Source: a bacterium (GTDB lineage: Bacteria; Bacteroidota; Bacteroidia; Flavobacteriales; Schleiferiaceae). From it: a stretch of DNA of 61,732 nucleotides. The notes beneath the pieces were generated by a model. It saw nothing but the letters and a program-made list of their open reading frames with translations. It ran no database searches and had not been told where the DNA came from. Shown piece by piece: positions 15,271-25,803 of the stretch. The position numbers and the translations under genes were made by a program. Numbering within the stretch: the first letter of the stretch is position 1; the number at the start of each line of letters is the position of its first letter. The DNA lies in contig WGMI01000004.1 in the NCBI GenBank assembly GCA_016125155.1, forward strand, positions 1 through 61,732, in the 5' to 3' direction.

Positions 15271-16586
15271 GTGGATCCCCATTTTGACCCGGCCCCTACG
15301 GAAGCTTGGTGGAAGGCCATCGATCGGGAATTGAAAGGCAACCCAAGGTCCGGACTCTTTGTTGACTTGACCCCGGGAGCCCAAAGCCCCCCCTTTCACG
15401 ACTGGAGCACCCCCCGGCCCACTGAACCCCTGTTTGCCGAGCGCTATTGGGGCGTTACCGCCGAAGTTGGCGGGACCGAAGCCCAGATGAACACCGAGCT
15501 GCTCGACGCCCTCAACCGCGGGGCCGATCATCTGCTCCTCGATCTCTGGCCCCACCATCGGCTCGAAACCGTGCTCGAGGGTGTTCAAATCGAGTTGCTC
15601 CGCACCGAGTTCATCGTTGAAGGCGACCCCCGTCCCATGGCGCAGCAGTGGATCGAATTGTGCGCTCAACGCGGACTGGACCCCACCTCAATGCGCGCTG
15701 GAATCAACTTCGACCCCTGGGAAATCCATTATCGCACGGGAAGGCCGGCCATGGAAGATGCCGAAAACCGAGCGGTAATCGTTGCGCTCAGTCAACACCC
15801 CGGATTCGACCGAAGACTGGCCGTCAACACGGCCATCTATGCCGAACGAGGCGCCGGACCCGCCCTGCAATTGGCCATTGCCCTGGCCACGGCCCAAGAA
15901 ATCGTCCGTGTGCTTGGCGATTGCCCTGCCCACCAATTTTGGTTCGGTATGGCCAACGGACCCGACTTTCTCGTCGAAACCGCCAAACTTCGGGCCTTTA
16001 GGGCGCTTTGGGCGCATTTTATTCGAGAGCATCAAACCTCGTTTGCCCCGGCGCACCTGCTGTGCGAAACGGCGCGTCGCGGTTGGAGCGCCCTCGATCC
16101 CCACGGCAATTTGATTCGCGCGACCACCCAAGGACTTTCCGCCGTGCTCGGCGGGGCGGACGAAGTTCTGATGCGCAACCATTGGTTGAGCCAAGCCCCC
16201 GCTCCCGAGCGCCACCTCGATGTTCAACTGCTGCATTTAATTCGGTACGAAGCCCAGTTCAACCACTGTGGAGACGTCCTGGCCGGGGCGTATACCGTCG
16301 AATACCTCACCGAAACCCTCGCGGGAAAGGCCTGGGAGCGGTTTTTGGACATCGAGCGCCGAGGAGGGTTGGGGCAGGTCCTCCAACAAGGCCTGCTCTC
16401 CGATTGGATCCGCACCGAGGCCACCGAAGAACAGCTGCGGTTTGAACAAGGTCAGCGACCGGTGATCGGCTCCAGCGTGTATCCCCACATCGAAAACGGC
16501 ATCGATCTCGAGGTCTTGGGACAAGCCGATCGACTCGGTTTGCAACGTCTGGCCGCGGCAATCGAACGACAATACCTCGAAGCACG

Positions 16587-16590
<4 letters not shown>
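15271..16590 (+). CDS. mutA: methylmalonyl-CoA mutase small (beta) subunit
   Basis: This 439-aa protein is the non-catalytic partner of MutB in the heterodimeric, B12-dependent mutase that interconverts succinyl-CoA and (R)-methylmalonyl-CoA. It keeps the TIM-barrel part of the family ([23 protein letters not shown], ~190-212; [28 protein letters not shown], ~224-251; [17 protein letters not shown], ~290) but ends without a B12-binding domain. The start is GTG 15271, as no suitable ATG lies nearby. It overlaps mutB as GTGA. Confidence 0.94.
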
Positions 16591-18621
<2,031 letters not shown>

Positions 18622-18638
<17 letters not shown>

Positions 18639-19635
18639 ACGCCCCGCCCCTGAAGTCCTCATTGAAGGCCTTTTGCGCGGAGACCGGGCCGCTTTGGGAA
18701 GGGCCATTTCGCTGATCGAAAGCAAACTTCCCGAAGACCAAGAGCGAGCTCAATCCTTGCTGGATTTGCTTCCCCCCAGCCCTTCCGACTCGGTGCGCAT
18801 CGGGATCACGGGTCCGCCCGGGGCCGGAAAGAGCAGTTTTATCGAGCGCATAGGCCTCGAATTGTGCCGAGAAAGGGACGCCAAAGTGGCAGTATTGGCC
18901 ATCGACCCTTCGTCCCCAGAAAGCGGGGGCAGTTTGCTCGGCGACAAGACCCGCATGGAAGAACTGAGCCGGGAACCCCGGGCCTTTATCCGCCCCAGCC
19001 CGTCGAGTGGATTGCTCGGGGGCGTTGCCCGGCACAGCGCCGAACTCGTCCGGTTATGCGAAGCGGCGGGCTATCGCTATGTGTTTGTGGAAACCGTGGG
19101 CGTGGGACAGAGCGAATACCAGGTGCGCGAATTGTGCGATATGGTGGTGTTGCTGCTCGTCACCGGTTCGGGCGATCAACTCCAGGCCCTCAAACGCGGC
19201 ATTATGGAAACCGCCGACCTCATCGCCATCCACAAGGCCGATGGACCCAATGCCCCGAAGGCTCGGGCGCTCGCGCTTGAGGTTCGCCAGGCGCTGGGGA
19301 TGAGAACATCGGGCAAGTCATTTACCAAAGTGCTTACGGTGAGCAGCTTGCCTGATATTCCCCGCTCTGAGTCGGGAATGGGAGCCCTTTTGGATGCGAT
19401 CGATTCCTGGGTGCTGGCCGCCAAAGCCAACGGCGCCTTCGACGAAAAACGCTGGGCCCAAGGACAGCGACGTCTCGAAAGCCGGGTCGAGGAAATTCTC
19501 GTAGAGCGCTTCCGTCAATGGTGGGCAACGCGCCCCAGCGCCGAACCCGAGGCGGACAACCATTCGGAAGCCCAGCGCATTCAGCATTGGATCGCAGCGT
19601 TTTCCGCTTGGCTCGGTCGCGGTGGCCGATCGTAA
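18622..19635 (+). CDS. meaB: MeaB/ArgK family GTPase, methylmalonyl-CoA mutase chaperone
   Basis: This 337-aa P-loop GTPase protects and reloads the mutase with adenosylcobalamin. Walker A is [13 protein letters not shown] (~61-73), [18 protein letters not shown] (~97-114) is the switch region, and [10 protein letters not shown] (~155) holds the family's switch II (ETVGVGQSE). HKADGPN is the G4-like base motif in place of the usual NKAD. The C-terminal helices resemble the dimerisation arm. Starts at 18622 or 18631 both overlap the mutB stop; the frame upstream lies inside mutB. It is convergent with the next gene. Confidence 0.95.
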
Positions 19636-19642
19636 TCGAGGG

Positions 19643-20164
19643 TTAGAGCTCGTCCCTCAGTTCGGCCTTGAGAAAGTAAATGGCTTTTTTAGTCGGGAAT
19701 TCCTCGGTGCTCATGGAATACTCCAGGATGCGCTTGCTCAGTTCGAGACCGGGAACCGAAGGTTCTATTTCTGAGGCAATTTTGTTGATGATGCCCACCA
19801 TGGACGCCTTGGCCTGAACCACGCGCAACCAGGCCTCGTCGCTCAAATAGACCTGCTGAGACAGATTGTGTTCGAATTCGTCCCGAATCGATTTCTGCAA
19901 CAGCGATTGATAGTCGCGCAACCCGAGCTTACCCGCCGGAATGCGCACCAATAAACTATTGGGACTGATCCGTTCTAAAAACAGCACCATGCGCTCGTAG
20001 GCCGCCATGCGCAAGGGCAAACTGCTCTTCTGGTTTTCGCGTTTGAGCAGATACTTGCGCTGTTTTTCTTCGTTGTCGAAATAGTTGCTCAGCATCAGGT
20101 AGGTAACAAAGACCACCAAAATGGCAGGCACGGCATATTTGAGAATCTCGAGAAAAACGGCCAT
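19643..20164 (-). CDS. conserved membrane-anchored hypothetical protein
   Basis: This 173-aa protein has one N-terminal TM helix (AVPAILVVFVTYLML, ~11-25), followed by a charged helical region (NEEKQRKYLLKRENQKSSLPLRMAAYERMVLFLERISPNSLLVRI). The amphipathic C-terminal part contains LSQQVYLSDEAWLRVVQAKASMVGIINKIA. I believe this is an uncharacterised family widespread in Bacteroidota, but I cannot name a domain. It stands between meaB and the divergent aminotransferase gene. Confidence 0.78.
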   Translation of the reverse strand: MAVFLEILKYAVPAILVVFVTYLMLSNYFDNEEKQRKYLLKRENQKSSLPLRMAAYERMVLFLERISPNSLLVRIPAGKLGLRDYQSLLQKSIRDEFEHNLSQQVYLSDEAWLRVVQAKASMVGIINKIASEIEPSVPGLELSKRILEYSMSTEEFPTKKAIYFLKAELRDEL

Positions 20165-20261
20165 CGAATTCGGTTATTCCGCCAATGCGGGCCGCAAATA
20201 TCGCATAAAACCAGTCCACACAGCCTTTACTCGACAGAGTGGAGACAAAGAGACCATGGGT

Positions 20262-20269
20262 TAGCTTTG
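20262..20269 (+). promoter_or_regulatory. -7 box for the aminotransferase gene
   Basis: TAGCTTTG matches TAnnTTTG and lies 30 nt before the ATG at 20300. Confidence 0.45.
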
Positions 20270-20299
20270 CCCTTTACCCGTGGATTCTAAAGGGATTTT

Positions 20300-21493
20300 A
20301 TGAAGTACGTTTCTCGGCGTTTGGAAGCGATGGATGAATCACAGACCATCGCCATGGCGCGCAAGAGTCGGGAATTGGCTGCGCAAGGGCTGGACGTGAT
20401 CAGCCTCACCTTGGGCGAGCCTGATTTCAACACCCCCGATTTTATCCAAGAAGCTGCCATCGAAGCCATTCGGCAGAACTACTCGCACTATACCCCCATT
20501 TCAGGCTACCTCGATTTGCGCGAGGCTATTGCGCGCAAGTTCCAGAGAGACAACCAACTCGACTATACGGCCTCCCAAATCGTGGTATCGACCGGGGCCA
20601 AGCAAAGTCTCGCCAACGCCATTTTGGCCTTGGTCGATCCGGGAGACGAGGTCATTCTGCCCACCCCTTACTGGGTTTCGTACAAAGAAATGGTCAAGCT
20701 GGCCGAAGGCGAATCCGTATTTATCGAGGCCACGGTTGACCAAGGGTATCGTTTCGATGCCGAACAACTTCGGGGCGCCTTGACCCCAAAAAGTCGGGTG
20801 TTGATGTTCAGCAATCCCTGTAACCCCAGTGGGGCTGTCTATTCCCGGTCTGAGCTCGAGGCCATTGCAGCCGTTGTGGCCGAACACCCCCGTTTGATCG
20901 TGGTGAGCGACGAGATTTACGAACTCATCCGATTTGAAGGGGAGCATGTGTCGTTCGCCACCCTGCCTGGAATGTACGAGCGCACCGTTACGGTGAACGG
21001 ACTCTCCAAAGGTTTTGCCATGACGGGTTGGCGCCTCGGGTATCTTGGGGCTCCTCAATGGATTGCCTCGGCCTGCGACAAACTGCAAGGCCAGTTTACG
21101 TCGGCAACGTGTTCGATTGCGCAACGGGCGGCCATTGCGGCCCTCGAGGCACCTCCTTCTCGGGTGGCCTATATGGTCGAGGCCTTTGCCCAGCGCAGGG
21201 CGTTGACCATGGAACTGCTCAAAACCCTGCCGGGATTTGCCGCAGGCGAGCCGGGAGGAGCGTTTTACGTATTTCCCCACATCGGATTTTGGCTGGGGCG
21301 CCGCGTCGAAGACCGCGTCATTCAGAGCGCCGACGATCTCTGTATGTATTTGCTCGAAAAGGCGCATGTCGGATTGGTGCCGGGCGAGGCCTTTGGGAGT
21401 CCTGAATCCCTTCGGATTTCCTACGCCACTTCTGAAGATCGGCTGCGCGCCGCTTTTGAACGCATCCGCCAAGCCCTGACGCCGTATTGCTGA
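20300..21493 (+). CDS. class I/II PLP-dependent aminotransferase (aspartate aminotransferase-like)
   Basis: This 397-aa enzyme belongs to the subgroup Ib aspartate aminotransferases, which transfer amino groups between aspartate and 2-oxoglutarate. Visible features are LTLGEPDFNTPDFI (~37-50), STGAKQSLANAI (PLP phosphate loop, ~97), SNPCNPSGAVYS (~171), SDEIYELI with Asp204 and the Schiff-base Lys237 in NGLSKGFAMTGWRLGY. It ends with PGEAFGSPESLRISYA. It begins a plus-strand run; the stop TGA lies 18 nt before the next start. Prephenate or other acceptors remain possible. Confidence 0.92.
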   Translation: MKYVSRRLEAMDESQTIAMARKSRELAAQGLDVISLTLGEPDFNTPDFIQEAAIEAIRQNYSHYTPISGYLDLREAIARKFQRDNQLDYTASQIVVSTGAKQSLANAILALVDPGDEVILPTPYWVSYKEMVKLAEGESVFIEATVDQGYRFDAEQLRGALTPKSRVLMFSNPCNPSGAVYSRSELEAIAAVVAEHPRLIVVSDEIYELIRFEGEHVSFATLPGMYERTVTVNGLSKGFAMTGWRLGYLGAPQWIASACDKLQGQFTSATCSIAQRAAIAALEAPPSRVAYMVEAFAQRRALTMELLKTLPGFAAGEPGGAFYVFPHIGFWLGRRVEDRVIQSADDLCMYLLEKAHVGLVPGEAFGSPESLRISYATSEDRLRAAFERIRQALTPYC

Positions 21494-21511
21494 ATTTGTT
21501 TTGACTCGGTT

Positions 21512-22153
21512 TTGAACACTCCTGCTCCCCAAGCCCTGCCCGAGGTTTCCGCCTGGAACCGCCTGTTCGATCAGTGTATCGCCCTATACCACCGCATCGA
21601 TTCGGTCGACCAGCCCATGCCGCCTTCCCCTCAGACCACGGCCCTCGAAGCCCTGCTGTTCGAAAAATGCTGGGTCGACTGCGTCCAATGGCATCTGGAA
21701 GACGAAATCCGCCGTCCAGAGATCGACCCCGCTGTGGGTATGGAACTCAAACACCGGATTGACCGCTCGAATCAAAAGCGGACCGATTTGGTCGAGCAAC
21801 TCGACGACCACTTCCTGGTATGGCTCGGTGCAAGCGCCACCGCAGACCCTTCCATTCCGCTCAATACCGAAAGTCCGGCTTGGGCGGTCGACCGGCTTTC
21901 GATCCTCGCACTCAAGCGCTACCACATGCAAGAGGAGAGCATCCGCCCCAGTGCCGGCCTCGATCACCGGGAGCGCTGCGCTGCCAAACTGCAGGTGCTC
22001 GAGGAACAACGGACCGATCTCACCTCGTCCATTCAGACCTTGTTTGAAGAAGTGTTGACGGGTCGCCGTCGGGTCAAATTGTATCGCCAAATGAAGATGT
22101 ACAACGACCCAAAACTGAATCCGGTGTTGTACGGGCAGCCCGGAACGGCATGA
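21512..22153 (+). CDS. DUF4254 family protein
   Basis: This 213-aa soluble helical protein matches my recollection of DUF4254: QCIALYHRIDSVDQPMPPSP near the start, ALLFEKCWVDCVQWHLEDEIRRPEI (~46-70) with a conserved W/H pair and RRPEI, and KRTDLVEQLDD. It ends FEEVLTGRRRVKLYRQMKMYNDPKLNPVLYG. The only in-frame start after the previous gene's stop is TTG 21512. It overlaps the GT9 glycosyltransferase gene by ATGA; the DUF4254-GT9 pairing is recurrent in the phylum and points to a role in LPS or lipooligosaccharide synthesis. The activity is unknown. Confidence 0.85.
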   Translation: MNTPAPQALPEVSAWNRLFDQCIALYHRIDSVDQPMPPSPQTTALEALLFEKCWVDCVQWHLEDEIRRPEIDPAVGMELKHRIDRSNQKRTDLVEQLDDHFLVWLGASATADPSIPLNTESPAWAVDRLSILALKRYHMQEESIRPSAGLDHRERCAAKLQVLEEQRTDLTSSIQTLFEEVLTGRRRVKLYRQMKMYNDPKLNPVLYGQPGTA

Positions 22154-23181
22154 AGCTGTTGGTATTGCGGTTCTCGGCCCTGGGCGATGTCGCCCTGCTA
22201 CGGCCCGCATTCGAGGCGATACTCAACGCGCATCCCGATCTCGAATTGGTCTTTTGCTCGCGCAAACCCTTCCTCGGGTTGTTTGCGGACCTCCCCCAGA
22301 TCACCCCCCACGTATTTGACCCGGTGCGGCACCGGGGGTTGCCGGGTTTGTTCCAACTCTCGCAGGAGCTAAGCGCTCATCGAACCGATGCCATCGTCGA
22401 CGCCCACGGGGTCTTGCGGACCCATATACTCGGGCTCTTGTTTCGCCTGCGCGGCTGTCCCGTTTACACCATTGATAAACAGCGCAAAGAACGCTCGGCC
22501 TTTCTCCGCCACCGAGGTATGGGACGCCCCCGGCTCAACCATGCGGTAGAACGCTATGCCGATGTCCTCGTGAAGGCCGGACAAGGAGCCTCACCTCTGT
22601 CGCCCCCCATTCGACAGCCCGGCACATTTTCTTCGGTTTTGGGCTTTGCCCCCTTTGCTTCCACCCGAGAAAAAACCTGGCCGCTCGAACACACCTTGGT
22701 CCTGATCGACGCCTTACTCAAAAAAGGCTATGCGCTTCGACTCTACGGCTCCCCCGGTGAACTCGCTCAACTGCAATCGCGTTGTGCGCCCCATCCCCAG
22801 CTTTCCATGAGCGATCCCGCCCAAGGGCTCCGCGCCGAATGGAACACACTCGGTACGCTACGGGGCATGATCTCCATGGATTCCGCCAATATGCACCTTG
22901 CAGCACTTCGCGGGGTTCCTACCCTGTCGATCTGGGGCGCCACCCATCCAAATGCGGGTTTTGCCCCCTGGGGTAGCGGTCACAGGATGATGCAAATCTC
23001 TGAATCTGAATTGGATTGCCGCCCTTGTTCGATTTTTGGCAACCGCAAATGCCATCGGGGCGATTGGGCGTGTTTATCCCGCATTGCACCTTCTGCCGTA
23101 GTCGAGGCCGTTTTAGAACTTTGGCCCCTCGATGGGGTGGGTTCCTCCCCACCTTTGCACCCTGTGAATCTCAAGCCCTGA
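22150..23181 (+). CDS. glycosyltransferase family 9 (heptosyltransferase-like)
   Basis: This 343-aa GT-B enzyme resembles ADP-heptose:LPS heptosyltransferases. The N-terminus KLLVLRFSALGDVALLRPAFEAI has the family's FSALGD pattern. Donor-site motifs are GFAPFASTREKTWPLEH (~158) and MISMDSANMHLAALRGVPTLSIWGATHP (~240-267). A Cys-containing tail (CRPCSIFGNRKCHRGDWACL) follows. The true donor sugar is uncertain, since Bacteroidota GT9 members are diverse. It is translationally coupled to the DUF4254 gene and sits 16 nt before trkH. Confidence 0.92.
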   Translation: MKLLVLRFSALGDVALLRPAFEAILNAHPDLELVFCSRKPFLGLFADLPQITPHVFDPVRHRGLPGLFQLSQELSAHRTDAIVDAHGVLRTHILGLLFRLRGCPVYTIDKQRKERSAFLRHRGMGRPRLNHAVERYADVLVKAGQGASPLSPPIRQPGTFSSVLGFAPFASTREKTWPLEHTLVLIDALLKKGYALRLYGSPGELAQLQSRCAPHPQLSMSDPAQGLRAEWNTLGTLRGMISMDSANMHLAALRGVPTLSIWGATHPNAGFAPWGSGHRMMQISESELDCRPCSIFGNRKCHRGDWACLSRIAPSAVVEAVLELWPLDGVGSSPPLHPVNLKP

Positions 23182-23197
23182 ACTTCAGGAAGTCCCC

Positions 23198-25015
23198 TTG
23201 CCCAGACCCCTCATCCACCGGATTCGCGAAGCCATCAACCTTCGGCTGTACGATCACAAAGAACTTGTAATCAGAGTACTGCGGATTGCAAGCTTGTTGA
23301 TTTCGGCCATAGCCGTGGCCACCCTGATATATTATTACGGCTTCAAACTCGAGCCGCACCAACACCGCTGGGTGGGTTGGATTATTCGGAGCAGTCTGGG
23401 CTTTTACGTACTGAAGTATGCTGTGCGCATCGTTTACGACTTCCATCCCCTTCAGTTCCTAAGGGCCACGTGGATCGAAGGATTGTTGATGTTTCTTATT
23501 GGTCTTAATGCCTTGATTTACTGGCTTTTCGATTTACGCATGATCGAGGGCATTGGCCGGGTCCTCGGCATCCAGGCCCTGGGCGACTTTCTGATGCTCT
23601 TTTTACAGATCTACCTCTTGGTCATTGTGGTGATCGAAACCGGTAAAGCGGGAGTCTTTTTACCAAGAATTAACCTCAGTCCACCAAAGCTGCTGTTGCT
23701 CTCTTTCCTCTTGCTCATTGGAGCTGGAACCGGATTGTTGTGTCTACCCGAAATGACCCAAAGTGGCGTGTCGGCTCCTCTGAGCGATGCATTGTTTACA
23801 TCGATCAGCGCCAGTTGCGTAACGGGACTCAGCACGGTAGATGTATCGACCTATTTCAGCTTCAAAGGACATCTTATTATTCTGTTGCTCATTCAATTGG
23901 GTGGATTGAACATCGTCACTTTCGCTTCGCTTTTCGCGCTTTTTACCAAGGGGGGCATCGGGATTAAACACAACAGCATTTTACAGGACAATTGGAGTGG
24001 AGACTCCATGAGTCAAACCGAACGCTTGGTGCGTCAGTTGTTTGCGTTTAGTCTCATCATCGAATTGGGCGGGGCGTTGGCCCTCTACTTGAGTTGGGGT
24101 CCCATAGGTTTCGACAGTGTGGGCGACCGCATTTTCCACTCCATCTTTCATTCGGTTTCGGCCTTTAACAATGCCGGATTCTCTCTTTACACCAATGGAT
24201 TGGCAGAAAACGGCATTTCATCATTGTTCACGCTTCATCTGTTCATTGCCGGTTTGATTATCCTTGGATCGACGGGTTTTCCAGTCATGGAAGACCTGCT
24301 TACGCTGCGGAAACTCCGGGAGCGGATATCGAAACCATGGCTGCACCTCAAAGTGCACACCAAGATTGCGCTTAAAACCACCGCCTGGCTGTTGATGGTC
24401 GGCATGATCCTCTTTACTGTCTTCGAATGGAACCACAGTTTGCGTGGATTTTCGGGTGGAAGTGCCTGGTCTCATGCCTTCTTTCAGTCGGTAACAACGC
24501 GAACCGCGGGGTTCAATACCCTGAACGTGGCCGAATTCCAGACGCCGACCCTATTGATGTTTCTGGTGTTGATGTTTATCGGGGCGTCGCCGGGGGGAAC
24601 CGGGGGTGGCATCAAAACGACCACATTCGCGTTGATCCTGATGTCGGCTTGGGCCATCATTCGAAACCAAGAGCGTATTGAAATTTACCGTTCCACCTTG
24701 CCTTTCGAGCTCCTTCACAAGGCCTTTGCCGTCTTTCTCTTCTCCCTCACGCTTATTTTTATTTCGACCATAGGTTTGAGCCTTACCGATCCGAACCAAC
24801 CCATTCTGGACTTGGTCTTTGAAGAGGTCAGTGCCTACTGTACGGTGGGTCTGTCTACGGGTATAACAGCTTCCCTAAGCCATGCCGGTAAAGCCATTTT
24901 GATGATGTCCATGTTTGTCGGACGCGTGGGAACCCTGACCTTGGTCTTTGCGCTGGGAGCGCCCACCATCAGCAACGATTACAGATTTCCGAAGGCCAAC
25001 GTATTGGTTGGCTGA
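23198..25015 (+). CDS. TrkH/KtrB family potassium uptake subunit
   Basis: This 605-aa inner-membrane protein forms the K+ channel of a Trk/Ktr system. Four P-loops are readable: TSISASCVTGLSTVD (~205), HSVSAFNNAGFSLY (~317), QSVTTRTAGFNTLN (~434) and EEVSAYCTVGLSTGIT (~550), each with its selectivity-filter Gly. An N-terminal extension of about 4 membrane helices (~25-150) precedes the core, as in other long Bacteroidota members. TTG 23198 is the chosen start. No TrkA/KtrA partner lies in the window. GC content appears lower than in the flanking genes. Confidence 0.93.
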   Translation: MPRPLIHRIREAINLRLYDHKELVIRVLRIASLLISAIAVATLIYYYGFKLEPHQHRWVGWIIRSSLGFYVLKYAVRIVYDFHPLQFLRATWIEGLLMFLIGLNALIYWLFDLRMIEGIGRVLGIQALGDFLMLFLQIYLLVIVVIETGKAGVFLPRINLSPPKLLLLSFLLLIGAGTGLLCLPEMTQSGVSAPLSDALFTSISASCVTGLSTVDVSTYFSFKGHLIILLLIQLGGLNIVTFASLFALFTKGGIGIKHNSILQDNWSGDSMSQTERLVRQLFAFSLIIELGGALALYLSWGPIGFDSVGDRIFHSIFHSVSAFNNAGFSLYTNGLAENGISSLFTLHLFIAGLIILGSTGFPVMEDLLTLRKLRERISKPWLHLKVHTKIALKTTAWLLMVGMILFTVFEWNHSLRGFSGGSAWSHAFFQSVTTRTAGFNTLNVAEFQTPTLLMFLVLMFIGASPGGTGGGIKTTTFALILMSAWAIIRNQERIEIYRSTLPFELLHKAFAVFLFSLTLIFISTIGLSLTDPNQPILDLVFEEVSAYCTVGLSTGITASLSHAGKAILMMSMFVGRVGTLTLVFALGAPTISNDYRFPKANVLVG

Positions 25016-25016
25016 T

Positions 25017-25775
25017 TTACTGAATCGAAGGGTAATTCAAGGCCCTGTATCCGAGCAGTATGCCCGCGGACATGGCCAAATTGAGCGATTCCATCTGCGA
25101 CTCCGGAGCCCGGGGAATGCCGACGGCCGCCTCGATTTGATCTGCAATGTCGCTGGCCAAACCCTGTCCTTCGGTTCCAAAGACCAAGGCCACATGCGGA
25201 TCGTCGAGCAATACGGACGCATGACTCCCGCCCGCTTCGGTTTTAAAAACAGAACGCCCTTGGCTGATCCATAGCGGGTACACCTCATCAAAATCGCGGT
25301 AGTGAACGGCCACTTCGGCCACAGCCCCCATCGAAGACTGCACCACCTTGGGATTGAAGGCGTCTACGCTTCCGGGAGAACACCAAATTTGCCTGAGTCC
25401 AAACCAGGCGGCTGTGCGGAGCAGGGTGCCCAGATTGCCCGGGTCGCGCACCCGATCAAAATAACACTCTACCGCTCCAAGTGCCACCGCGTCAGCGGAA
25501 AAAACGGGCTTCGGAAAAACGGCCAAGCTATTGCCCACCGTTTCCATTCCGCTCACGCGACGGAGTTGTTCGGGTTCGATCTGCGCGGCGGGTACATTCA
25601 AAGAATCCGGTGCCAAGGCCCAACACCCTATAGGCGTCAAACCCGATACCACGAGTTGCTCGATAAGCCGATCGCCTTCGGCCACATATTGACCGAACTG
25701 TTCCCGATACTTCCGCAACCGCAGCTTGTGGATGCGCTTTTCCCAGCTCTTGCTGAGGTCGGCTAAGGGGTTCAT
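25017..25775 (-). CDS. TrmH/SpoU family RNA 2'-O-methyltransferase
   Basis: This 252-aa SPOUT-class enzyme uses SAM to methylate a ribose in rRNA or tRNA. An N-terminal substrate-binding region (SWEKRIHKLRLRKYREQFGQYVAEGDRLIEQ) precedes the knotted catalytic domain. Motif 1 is RVRDPGNLGTLLRTAAWFG (~115-133), motif 2 LVFGTEGQGL (~195) and motif 3 PRAPESQMESLNLAMSAGILL (~222-242). The target nucleotide is unknown. It converges on trkH and is divergent from the TamL-like gene, an arrangement seen in related genomes. Confidence 0.93.
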   Translation of the reverse strand: MNPLADLSKSWEKRIHKLRLRKYREQFGQYVAEGDRLIEQLVVSGLTPIGCWALAPDSLNVPAAQIEPEQLRRVSGMETVGNSLAVFPKPVFSADAVALGAVECYFDRVRDPGNLGTLLRTAAWFGLRQIWCSPGSVDAFNPKVVQSSMGAVAEVAVHYRDFDEVYPLWISQGRSVFKTEAGGSHASVLLDDPHVALVFGTEGQGLASDIADQIEAAVGIPRAPESQMESLNLAMSAGILLGYRALNYPSIQ

Positions 25776-25782
25776 ATCTTCG
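25775..25782 (+). promoter_or_regulatory. near-consensus -7 box for the Omp85 gene
   Basis: TATCTTCG (one mismatch to TAnnTTTG) overlaps the first base of the divergent methyltransferase gene and lies 22 nt before the TTG chosen as the Omp85 start. Confidence 0.35.
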
Positions 25783-25803
25783 CAAAATACGCCTTTGCCC
25801 CCC

